Source: Nitrospirota bacterium | GTDB taxonomy: Bacteria; Nitrospirota; Thermodesulfovibrionia; Thermodesulfovibrionales; Dissulfurispiraceae | Direction of reading: 5' to 3' | Assembly (NCBI GenBank): GCA_013349595.1 | Contig: DUZI01000261.1 | Location: forward strand, 1 to 5,055 | Length of the DNA stretch: 5,055 nt | The notes under the pieces: model-generated | Told to the model about the DNA's origin: nothing | Seen by the model: only the letters and a program-made list of their open reading frames with translations | The model's database searches: none | Part shown: one piece after another, positions 1 through 5,055 of the stretch | How positions within the stretch are numbered: the stretch's first letter is position 1 | Layout of the letters: each line of letters opens with the position of its first letter | Program-made: the position numbers and the translations under genes

Positions 1-1
1 A

Positions 2-94
2 ATAAAATTTGTCGATTATAAAAATCCTGAAACAGCCCTTACTAAGCGCTATTTTAAGGATTTTAAGGTGGTAATGCTTTTATTACTTAAATAA
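2..94 (+). CDS. Possible 3' end of an upstream gene (partial, unidentified)
   Basis: A frame is open from the left edge to a TAA at 92-94, giving 30 residues that begin IKFVDYKNPE and end VVMLLLLK. The start would lie outside the window. The two other forward frames hit stops earlier (TAA at 3-5 and 19-21). The fragment contains an exact 9-bp tandem duplication (51-59 and 60-68) that keeps the frame and yields the repeated FK in YFKDFK. I do not recognise the family. The hydrophobic end could be the tail of a small alpha/beta protein, but that is speculation. Thirty open codons can occur by chance, so this may be intergenic DNA instead. If real, the gene ends 22 nt before the tRNA with no terminator visible between them. 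Confidence 0.3.
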   Translation: MKFVDYKNPETALTKRYFKDFKVVMLLLLK

Positions 95-97
95 TGG

Positions 98-103
98 CAT
101 AAT
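98..103 (+). promoter_or_regulatory. Possible -10 element for the tRNA-Leu gene
   Basis: CATAAT matches the -10 consensus TATAAT at five of six positions. It sits so that transcription would start about position 110, some 7 nt before the mature tRNA 5' end, a usual distance. No recognisable -35 hexamer lies 16-18 nt upstream, so the call is weak. The tRNA could instead be read from an upstream promoter. Confidence 0.25.
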
Positions 104-116
104 GATATGTTGACTT

Positions 117-200
117 GCCGAAGTGGCGGAACTGGCAGACGCGCTAGGTTCAGGGTCTAGTAGCTGAAAGGCTGTGCGGGTTCAAATCCCGCCTTCGGCA
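117..200 (+). tRNA. tRNA-Leu (anticodon CAG)
   Basis: A complete class II tRNA cloverleaf decoding the leucine codon CUG. The acceptor stem is GCCGAAG (117-123) paired with CTTCGGC (193-199), with discriminator A at 200. The D stem is GCG/CGC (126-128 and 140-142). The anticodon stem is CTAGG/TCTAG (144-148 and 156-160, one G-U pair) around loop TTCAGGG, with anticodon CAG at 151-153 and G after it. The long variable arm at 161-175 (AGC/GCT stem) is the leucine/serine/tyrosine hallmark. The T arm is GCGGG-TTCAAAT-CCCGC (176-192). All stems are intact, so the gene should be functional. The 3' CCA is not encoded (TGA follows position 200) and must be added by nucleotidyltransferase. The comM start codon is only 29 nt downstream. 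No integrase, and no second copy of the tRNA 3' end, is seen nearby. Confidence 0.98.
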
Positions 201-238
201 TGATAATATTCCCTTGAGAGAATCCCTTAATGTTATCA
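201..238 (+). promoter_or_regulatory. Inverted repeat overlapping the comM start codon
   Basis: Positions 201-210 (TGATAATATT) can pair with 229-238 (AATGTTATCA) over ten consecutive base pairs, nine Watson-Crick and one U-G. This leaves an 18-nt loop. The right arm contains the comM ATG (230-232), and the loop contains the likely Shine-Dalgarno GAGAG (216-220). The left arm begins at the base right after the tRNA discriminator. The structure is A/U rich with no T tract after it, so it does not look like an intrinsic terminator. It could affect tRNA 3' processing or comM translation, or be chance pairing in AT-rich DNA. Confidence 0.35.
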
Positions 239-1759
239 AAAGTCTTAAGTGCTTATGTAATAGGAGTTGATGCAAATCTTATTGAGGTAGAGGTTGACAT
301 CTCATCAATTGGATTACCACACTTTTCTGTTGTAGGACTTCCAGATACTGCCGTCAAAGAAAGCAAAGACAGAATTAGACCTGCCTTAAAAAACATAGGC
401 TTTAGCTTCCCCCTTAAAAAGATTACAGTCAACCTTGCCCCTGCAGACATAAAAAAAGAAGGCTCAGCCTTTGATCTGCCAATTGCAATAGGTATAATTG
501 CCTCAGAGGGACTGATTAATCAGAACGAACTTGAAGGCTACATGTTCATCGGAGAGTTATCCCTCGATGGCAAATTAAAACCTGTAAGAGGCGTCCTACC
601 TATTGCCATTGAGGCAAAGAAGAGGAAGCTTAAGGGACTTCTATTACCTCATGAAAATGTGTTAGAGGCAGCAATTGTTAAAGGTCTAAGTGTAATAGGG
701 TTAAAGAGCCTGCCTGAGACAATTGAATTTCTAAAAGGCATGAAAAAAATTGAGCCTTTTAAGGTAAATACTGATGAGTTGATGAGTCAAAATTCTATCT
801 ATGAGGAAGACTTTTCAGACATCAAGGGTCAGGAACACGCCAAAAGGGCTTTAGAGGTTGCAGCAACTGGTTCACATAATGTCTTGATGATAGGACCACC
901 TGGCAGTGGCAAGACAATGCTTGCTAAGAGATTTCCAACTATCCTGCCGCCAATGACCTTTGAGGAGGCAATTGAGGCTACAAAAATTCACAGTGTAGCA
1001 GGACTTTTAACTGAAAATACTGCAATCCTTGCCAGAAGGCCTGTGAGGATGCCTCATCACACTATTTCAGATATAGCCCTTATTGGAGGAGGACAGATAC
1101 CAAAACCAGGCGAGGTATCTTTAGCCCATTTTGGGGTCCTTTTTCTTGATGAATTGCCAGAATTCAAGAGAAATGTCCTTGAGGTGTTAAGACAGCCCAT
1201 TGAAAATGGATATGTTACTGTATCAAGGGCAGTTGCCTCTGTAACCTATCCTGCCCAATTTGTCCTATTGTCAGCCATGAACCCCTGTCCTTGTGGTTAT
1301 TATTCAGATCAGAGACATCAATGCACATGTTCACCAAGTATTATTAGCAAATACAGGGCAAGGATATCAGGACCTTTGCTTGATAGGATTGACCTTCACA
1401 TTGATGTCCCAGCAGTTCCTTTTAAGGAACTATCAAAGGAATATACGGGAGAGAGTTCAGAAAGGATAAGAGAAAGGGTCATCGCTGCAAGAGAAATACA
1501 ATTATTGAGATTTAAATCTGAAGGAATCTATGCCAATGGACAGATGAAGACAAGACATATTAAAAAATATTGCAAATTAGCCGATGATGCCCAAAACTTA
1601 CTGAACAAGGCTATGGAAAGCCTTGGACTGTCTGCAAGGGCTTATTCTCGTATCTTAAAGGTCTCAAGGACTATTGCAGATATGGATAAAAAAGACAAAA
1701 TAGAGAGCCACCATGTAGCAGAGGCAATTCAATACAGAAGTCAAGACAGGATGCTTTAG
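230..1759 (+). CDS. comM: ComM/YifB-family Mg-chelatase-like AAA+ ATPase
   Basis: A full-length 509-residue member of the YifB/ComM family (usual size about 500). In naturally competent bacteria, ComM is a cytoplasmic hexameric helicase that promotes branch migration while incoming single-stranded DNA integrates into the chromosome. The family is also common in species not known to be competent. The N-terminal ChlI-like domain (about residues 1-165) carries the characteristic VVGLPD and NLAPAD stretches. The AAA+ core has Walker A GPPGSGKT (222-229), Walker B VLFLDE (303-308), the family cysteine signature NPCPCG with a second pair CTC (C353, C355, C365, C367), and RISGPLLDRID (378-388) with a conserved arginine. 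The C-terminal Mg-chelatase helical domain covers about 400-505. The ATG at 230 matches the family N terminus and has GAGAG (216-220) nine bases upstream. The gene follows tRNA-Leu closely and converges with the DUF1992 gene. No motif is missing. Family assignment is very secure; a competence role in this organism is inferred only. Confidence 0.97.
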   Translation: MLSKVLSAYVIGVDANLIEVEVDISSIGLPHFSVVGLPDTAVKESKDRIRPALKNIGFSFPLKKITVNLAPADIKKEGSAFDLPIAIGIIASEGLINQNELEGYMFIGELSLDGKLKPVRGVLPIAIEAKKRKLKGLLLPHENVLEAAIVKGLSVIGLKSLPETIEFLKGMKKIEPFKVNTDELMSQNSIYEEDFSDIKGQEHAKRALEVAATGSHNVLMIGPPGSGKTMLAKRFPTILPPMTFEEAIEATKIHSVAGLLTENTAILARRPVRMPHHTISDIALIGGGQIPKPGEVSLAHFGVLFLDELPEFKRNVLEVLRQPIENGYVTVSRAVASVTYPAQFVLLSAMNPCPCGYYSDQRHQCTCSPSIISKYRARISGPLLDRIDLHIDVPAVPFKELSKEYTGESSERIRERVIAAREIQLLRFKSEGIYANGQMKTRHIKKYCKLADDAQNLLNKAMESLGLSARAYSRILKVSRTIADMDKKDKIESHHVAEAIQYRSQDRML

Positions 1760-1763
1760 TAAG

Positions 1764-1779
1764 GACAAACTTGTTTGTT
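1764..1779. terminator. Weak hairpin in the convergent comM/DUF1992 gap
   Basis: ACAAA (1765-1769) pairs with TTTGT (1774-1778) around loop CTTG, with an extra G-U pair at 1764/1779. It lies in the 18-nt gap between two converging genes and overlaps the last codon of the - strand gene. It is AT-rich and is followed on the + strand by TATCTTTTATC rather than a clean T run. It may be a feeble bidirectional terminator, but it could equally be chance. Confidence 0.22.
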
Positions 1780-2152
1780 ATCTTTTATCAAATCCCATTA
1801 ATCGTTCATTTATCCTGTTTTCATATTGTTCATCAAGGTGGAGAGGGCGTTTGTTTTGAAGATTGTATTTTAAAATCTTATAATTCAACTCCCTGATTTT
1901 TTTTAATCTTAATGTATCATCATCAATCGTGTTGATAAGTTCTCTTAGATTTATGATTTCCTTTCTATCTTCTAATTCAGGCGGTATCATGCCTGCATTT
2001 TTAAGTATTTTATAAGCCATTCTCAATTCTTCAGGGACAAGGCTCAAATCTTCAATCACAAGGGGCTTTCCGCTATTAGAAAGGTTATCAAATAGCCCCT
2101 CTTGAATCGCCTCTACAATCTTCCGCTCTGCTATCTTAGCAAAAATATCCAT
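1778..2152 (-). CDS. DUF1992 (DnaJ-homologue subfamily C28 / YhdN-like) protein
   Basis: A 124-residue protein of the DUF1992 family, which includes E. coli YhdN and the conserved part of human DNAJC28. Its molecular function is unknown. Family hallmarks fill the first half: AERKIVEAIQEGLFDNL (residues 8-24), the GKPL turn (28-31), VPEELRMAYKILKNAG (39-54) and the IPPELEDRKE stretch (56-65). The second half is charged and probably helical, rich in Lys, Arg and Glu, ending with a KRPL segment and a short tail. There is no J domain, signal peptide or membrane segment, so it should be a small soluble cytoplasmic protein. The ATG at 2152 is the natural start: it gives the usual family N terminus and lies 10 nt after the regulator's TGA. 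No clear Shine-Dalgarno is visible (ATTTTGCCAG precedes ATG), so translation probably depends on coupling to the upstream gene. It appears to be the last gene of the kinase-regulator operon. Confidence 0.93.
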   Translation of the reverse strand: MDIFAKIAERKIVEAIQEGLFDNLSNSGKPLVIEDLSLVPEELRMAYKILKNAGMIPPELEDRKEIINLRELINTIDDDTLRLKKIRELNYKILKYNLQNKRPLHLDEQYENRINERLMGFDKR

Positions 2153-2162
2153 CTGGCAAAAT

Positions 2163-3509
2163 TCAATTTAGTTTATATTCCTTTATTTTGTATTGCAGGG
2201 TTCTTAAGGAAATGCCTAATCTCATTGCTGCCTCTCGTCTATTACCACTTGTTGCTTTCAGTGCCCTTTGTATTGCCGCTCTTTCTAAATCATCAAGGCT
2301 CTCTGTATGAGACAGTGTCTCTCCCTCAAGTGAGTTTTCTACAGAAAATACATCAAGATTAGTTATAAAAAGCTCATCTGCCTTATTTACAATGATAGCC
2401 CTTTCAATAACATTTGACAGTTCCCTTATATTGCCAGGCCAAGGATATTTAATTAACCTGTCGTAGGAACTTTTGTTAAAGGGGACAGGTCTTTTGCCGA
2501 GCTTTACAGAGATGTTTTGAATAAGATAATCCGCAATTATCTTAATACTATCCCTTCTTTCTCTTAGAGGTTTCAGATACACAGGGAAGACATTTAAGCG
2601 ATAATAGAGGTCTTCTCTGAATCTCTTTTCCGCACAAAGCGCCTTAAGGTCTCTATTCGTTGCTGATATAATCCTTGCATTTGTTTTAAGCGTTACAACA
2701 GAGCCAAGTCTCTCAAAGGTCTTGTCTTGAAGGATCTTGAGAAACTTTGCCTGCAAGACAAGGCTCATCTCTGAAACCTCATCAAGAAATACCGTCCCTT
2801 CATCGGCAACCTCAAACTTCCCCTTCTTTGAAGATGTTGCCCCTGTAAAGGCACCCTTTTCATAGCCAAAGAGTTCTGATTCAAGGAGATTCTCTGGTAT
2901 GGCAGCACAGTTAAGCTCTACAAAGGGTCCTTCTCTCTTACTTAAGTGATGGATTACCTTTGAAATAAGACTCTTGCCAGTCCCTGTCTCACCATAGAGC
3001 ATGACGGTTGCATTGGTCGTTGCCACATCTTGAATGTCCTTTAGGATTTCATGCATACCTGAAAAGATTATCTCAAGTGGTGGTATATCTGTTAGTTGAG
3101 AAGACTTCAAAAGACTGTTTTCACTACTTAGCTTCTGTCTCTGAAATACATTAAGGACTGCCTTCCTTAATTCTTCAGGGTTCTTCAGGGGCTTTGTAAG
3201 ATAGTCAATGGCACCCTTTTTCATAGCCTCAACGGCAGTGTCAACTGTGGCAAAGGCAGTAAGGATTAAAAAATCAGTCTCTTTGTTTAGTTCCTTTACC
3301 TTTTCCATTAAGGTTATTCCGTCCATTGTAGGCATCTTCAAGTCTGTAATAAGGAGATTAGGGTGAAAGTTATCTATCTCTTTGAGGGCTATCTCTGGAT
3401 TATCACAAGCCTTGACTTTGTATCCTTCGTCCTTTAGTATCCTTTCAAGGAGAAGTAAAAAGGATTTTTCATCATCAACGATTAATATCCTAAAATTATC
3501 CTTGCTCAT
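2163..3509 (-). CDS. NtrC-family sigma-54-dependent response regulator
   Basis: A 448-residue transcription activator with the complete three-domain NtrC/ZraR/AtoC layout. The receiver (about 5-122) has acidic pocket D12/D13, phospho-acceptor D56, switch T84 and K106. The AAA+ domain (about 147-375) has Walker A GETGTGKS (173-180), ESELFG (210-215), the sigma-54-contacting loop GAFTGA (219-224), Walker B VFLDE (240-244), sensor ATNRDL (283-288), the FREDLYYRLN segment with candidate arginine-finger residues (297-306), and WPGNIREL (357-364). A Fis-type helix-turn-helix forms the C terminus (about 422-445). Every catalytic residue is present, so it should hydrolyse ATP to open sigma-54 promoters after phosphorylation. 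Its ATG overlaps the kinase stop as ATGA (3506-3509), marking translational coupling and a cognate pair. The closest named relatives by architecture are ZraR/HydG and AtoC. The regulated genes cannot be told from this window. An exact 10-bp tandem duplication (3171-3190) lies in the receiver-linker coding region without disturbing the frame. Confidence 0.97.
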   Translation of the reverse strand: MSKDNFRILIVDDEKSFLLLLERILKDEGYKVKACDNPEIALKEIDNFHPNLLITDLKMPTMDGITLMEKVKELNKETDFLILTAFATVDTAVEAMKKGAIDYLTKPLKNPEELRKAVLNVFQRQKLSSENSLLKSSQLTDIPPLEIIFSGMHEILKDIQDVATTNATVMLYGETGTGKSLISKVIHHLSKREGPFVELNCAAIPENLLESELFGYEKGAFTGATSSKKGKFEVADEGTVFLDEVSEMSLVLQAKFLKILQDKTFERLGSVVTLKTNARIISATNRDLKALCAEKRFREDLYYRLNVFPVYLKPLRERRDSIKIIADYLIQNISVKLGKRPVPFNKSSYDRLIKYPWPGNIRELSNVIERAIIVNKADELFITNLDVFSVENSLEGETLSHTESLDDLERAAIQRALKATSGNRREAAMRLGISLRTLQYKIKEYKLN

Positions 3510-4762
3510 GGCTTTTTCATATCCCTGATAAAGACCTTTACCTCTACTCCATTTGGCATCATATTCTTTATACTTATAGAACCGTCAAGCAGACTGACTA
3601 ATTTCTTTACTATAGATAAACCGAGTCCTGTGCCTCTTGTCTTTGTGGTAAAAAAGGGATTAAATATCCTGTCTTTAATTGATTCATCAATGCCTTTGCC
3701 TGTATCTCTTACAGTAAGCATTATGCCTTCTTTACTATCCTGAATGTCTATATCAACTGTCCCTTTATTTTCCATTGCATCCCTTGCATTGTCAATGAGA
3801 TTTATCAAAATCTGGATTATTTTATCACGATCAGAATTAATTAATTTAACACACTGAGACCTTATACTAAAGTTAATATCTTTAAAATCATCACTAAGTT
3901 TTTTGATGGTGTCATTTAATAAGACATTTATATCAACTGGCTCTAACTTTAACTCTAAGGGCTTTGCATAAAGAAGGAGTTCATCGGTTAGCCTTTCAAG
4001 CCTTGTTGATTCATCAACAATAATATTTAAAGGTTCTTTCCGACTTTCATCCTTTGTTGATTCAAATAAATATTGGGCAAAACCCTTTATACTGCCGAGA
4101 GGGTTTCTTATCTCATGGGCGAGGACTGATGCCATCTCTCCAATGTGGGCAAACCTCTCCTTTTCAAGCATCTTTTCTCTGAGCCTCTCTGCCTTTTTTT
4201 CATTAATTAATAAAACTATTCCAAAAATCCAGATAATAATTAATACTACAGTCATAGCAGAGACCTTTAATTGAACAAGCCTCTTTAATCTTTCAATCTG
4301 GAAGGTATGTATGGCTACCCTTAATACTGGGATATTGGCTTGCTTGATAGTATGGATTGGCAAATTAATAGTAAAAACTACTTCACCTGTACCAAGTAGG
4401 AGATACTCGTAAATAATTTTATTCTCCAAAGAGGTTTTTTTGATAATATCATCTTTGATAGTCCTGCCGATAAGATTTTCATTAGAGTGAAGCAATATCT
4501 TACCATCACTTGAATACAGACCTATAAATGCTATACCTTCCCATTTACCATCATTGATGATTTCTTTAAACAAGTTATGCCGTCTTTTAAAAAAATCGTA
4601 ATCTTTCAGAGCTGCTTCAAGGCTTGTTGCTATGCCAAGGGCATGAAGTTTAGTAGCATCTTCGGCAATAATTTGAGAATGTCTATAGGTAATGACATTG
4701 TCAACAATAATGATTATTGTCGCTGTGATTAAAAGGGAAAAAAAATATATATATCTTTTCAT
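3506..4762 (-). CDS. Membrane sensor histidine kinase (ZraS/HydH-like)
   Basis: A 418-residue kinase that should autophosphorylate and pass phosphate to the adjoining NtrC-type regulator. MKR precedes the first membrane helix (about 4-20). Residues about 25-165 form the presumed periplasmic sensor; the pattern GLYSSDGKILLHS followed by NLIGR (81-100) resembles single-Cache/PAS-like sensors, which is an inference. The second helix is about 168-186. A charged helical, probably coiled-coil segment (187-205) leads straight into the catalytic part, with no recognisable HAMP or cytoplasmic PAS. HisKA has phospho-acceptor H216 in HEIRNP (216-221). HATPase_c has the N box (N321, N325, DAM), G1 DTGKGID (353-359), F box NPFFTTK (368-374) and G2 GTGLGLS (377-383). 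All key residues are intact. The ATG at 4762 is the first start and gives a normal membrane anchor; only a weak AGAG (4770-4773) precedes it. It is the first gene of a three-gene operon. The ligand is unknown: resemblance to ZraS does not prove zinc sensing. Confidence 0.97.
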   Translation of the reverse strand: MKRYIYFFSLLITATIIIIVDNVITYRHSQIIAEDATKLHALGIATSLEAALKDYDFFKRRHNLFKEIINDGKWEGIAFIGLYSSDGKILLHSNENLIGRTIKDDIIKKTSLENKIIYEYLLLGTGEVVFTINLPIHTIKQANIPVLRVAIHTFQIERLKRLVQLKVSAMTVVLIIIWIFGIVLLINEKKAERLREKMLEKERFAHIGEMASVLAHEIRNPLGSIKGFAQYLFESTKDESRKEPLNIIVDESTRLERLTDELLLYAKPLELKLEPVDINVLLNDTIKKLSDDFKDINFSIRSQCVKLINSDRDKIIQILINLIDNARDAMENKGTVDIDIQDSKEGIMLTVRDTGKGIDESIKDRIFNPFFTTKTRGTGLGLSIVKKLVSLLDGSISIKNMMPNGVEVKVFIRDMKKP

Positions 4763-4770
4763 AATAGAAC

Positions 4771-4787
4771 TCTACACTGATTGTAGA
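4771..4787. promoter_or_regulatory. Perfect inverted repeat, candidate operator
   Basis: TCTACA (4771-4776) and TGTAGA (4782-4787) form a perfect 6-bp inverted repeat with a 5-bp spacer. On the - strand it covers the predicted -10 element and transcription start of the kinase operon. Most of it would not be transcribed, so a DNA-level role such as repressor binding fits better than an RNA hairpin. The binding protein is unknown, and chance occurrence in AT-rich DNA is possible. Confidence 0.35.
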
Positions 4788-4808
4788 ATATCAAGGTTAA
4801 CCAATCAA
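4780..4808 (-). promoter_or_regulatory. Sigma-70-type promoter of the kinase-regulator-DUF1992 operon
   Basis: Read on the - strand, TTGATT (4808-4803) and TACAAT (4785-4780) are separated by exactly 17 bases. TTGATT matches four of six -35 positions and TACAAT five of six -10 positions. Transcription should start near A4773, giving a leader of only about 11 nt before the ATG at 4762. This implies housekeeping transcription of the operon rather than sigma-54 autoactivation from this site. Confidence 0.6.
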
Positions 4809-5055
4809 AATCATACTTTTCTATAATTTAAGGGATTATTTGCGATTATAAATGAAGCCTATCACTTACATTTTTCTATGAGGGTCAGTATAAAGTAATA
4901 AAAAATCTTTTACAACCTATAGTTCGATGAACATAAAGGCAAATAATTAAAATTTATTTTTCTCATTTCATTGATATAGTTTTTAAATTTCATCTTTATC
5001 CAAAATCAGCGATAGAACTGAGAACTTAATAAAATCAAGTAGGAAGGGTTGGTGA
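4809..5055. other. AT-rich intergenic stretch with no convincing gene
   Basis: No credible coding region, RNA gene, terminator or sigma-54 site is seen upstream of the kinase promoter. The base composition is markedly more AT-rich than the flanking genes. Weak + strand promoter-like matches exist, for example CTTACA (4865-4870) with TATAAA (4889-4894) at 18-bp spacing, and TTGATA (4971-4976) with poor -10 candidates near 4994-5000. None is strong enough to call. The region probably holds the promoter of a divergent + strand gene to the right. Confidence 0.5.
5041..5055 (+). promoter_or_regulatory. Shine-Dalgarno-like sequence at the window edge
   Basis: AGGAAGGG (5041-5048) followed by TTGGTGA resembles a ribosome binding site. 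The likely start codon is GTG at 5052-5054, or an ATG beginning at the last base or just outside. This suggests a + strand gene diverging from the kinase operon, almost wholly outside the window. No coding sequence is available to confirm it. Confidence 0.35.

Noticed and set aside
117..200. tRNA-Leu as an integration (att) site for a mobile element
   Set aside because: There is no integrase or transposase and no displaced copy of the tRNA 3' end in the window; only an 8-bp chance match (CAAATCCC) occurs near 1789-1796. The neighbours are ordinary chromosomal genes.
253..450. A 65-codon open frame on the - strand inside comM
   Set aside because: It is antisense to the highly conserved N-terminal domain of comM and has no family resemblance, so it is a shadow frame.
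907..921. Sigma-54-like match TGGCAAGACAATGC within comM
   Set aside because: The GG and GC elements are 9 rather than 10 bases apart, and the sequence is the Walker A coding region, whose bases are fixed by protein function.
2102..2362. An 86-codon open frame on the + strand
   Set aside because: It lies antisense across the DUF1992 N terminus and the regulator's C-terminal DNA-binding region, both secure genes. Its hydrophobic composition is typical of antisense reading.
3171..3190. Exact tandem repeat TTCTTCAGGG x2 in the regulator gene
   Set aside because: It encodes LKNPEE on the - strand, a plausible sequence for the end of a receiver domain, and ten bases is not a multiple of the codon length. 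It is most simply codon coincidence, with no sign of a repeat element.
4831..4843. GGGATTATTTGC as a possible -24/-12 sigma-54 promoter upstream of the kinase
   Set aside because: The spacing between GG and GC is several bases too short for sigma-54 recognition.
4910..4993. A 27-residue open frame on the - strand with an ATG at 4993 and a GGATAAAG-like sequence before it
   Set aside because: It is very short, of skewed AT-rich composition, with no recognised family or promoter. Frames of this size are expected by chance in such DNA.
1..5055. CRISPR arrays, insertion sequences, rRNA, known riboswitches
   Set aside because: No regularly spaced repeats, transposase motifs or terminal inverted repeats, ribosomal sequence or recognisable riboswitch core was found on reading both strands.

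Overview
The window comes from an AT-rich, almost certainly Gram-negative bacterium. Its RNA polymerase must use sigma-54, because one gene encodes a complete NtrC-type activator with the GAFTGA motif. The sensor kinase has two membrane spans around what looks like a periplasmic domain. The general style (ComM/YifB, ZraSR/HydHG-like two-component pair, DUF1992 protein, low GC) would fit Nitrospirota or a deltaproteobacterial-type lineage. This placement is an inference with low certainty.

Layout on the + strand. Positions 2-94 hold a short open frame that may be the 3' end of an upstream gene. A complete tRNA-Leu(CAG) follows at 117-200 with no encoded CCA. Only 29 nt later starts full-length comM (230-1759), a Mg-chelatase-like AAA+ ATPase linked to branch migration during natural transformation. 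No terminator is visible between the tRNA and comM. The gap instead holds a 10-bp A/U-rich inverted repeat that would pair the comM start codon.

Layout on the - strand. Converging on comM with an 18-nt gap is a compact three-gene cluster read from 4762 down to 1778: a membrane histidine kinase, its NtrC-family sigma-54-dependent response regulator (joined by a 4-nt ATGA overlap), and a small DUF1992 protein starting 10 nt after the regulator's stop. A good sigma-70-type promoter (TTGATT-N17-TACAAT) lies just upstream of the kinase. A perfect 6-bp inverted repeat covers its -10 element and predicted start point.

Positions 4763-5055 have no convincing gene. They hold that promoter, very AT-rich spacer, and at the right edge a purine-rich Shine-Dalgarno-like stretch pointing to a + strand gene that begins at or just beyond the window end.

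The kinase is expected to sense an extracytoplasmic signal and phosphorylate the regulator, which then activates sigma-54 promoters located elsewhere: no convincing -24/-12 site was seen here. The DUF1992 protein appears co-transcribed, but its role is unknown. The window is mostly ordinary chromosomal core sequence, and I see no clear sign of an undescribed defence, mobile or biosynthetic system.
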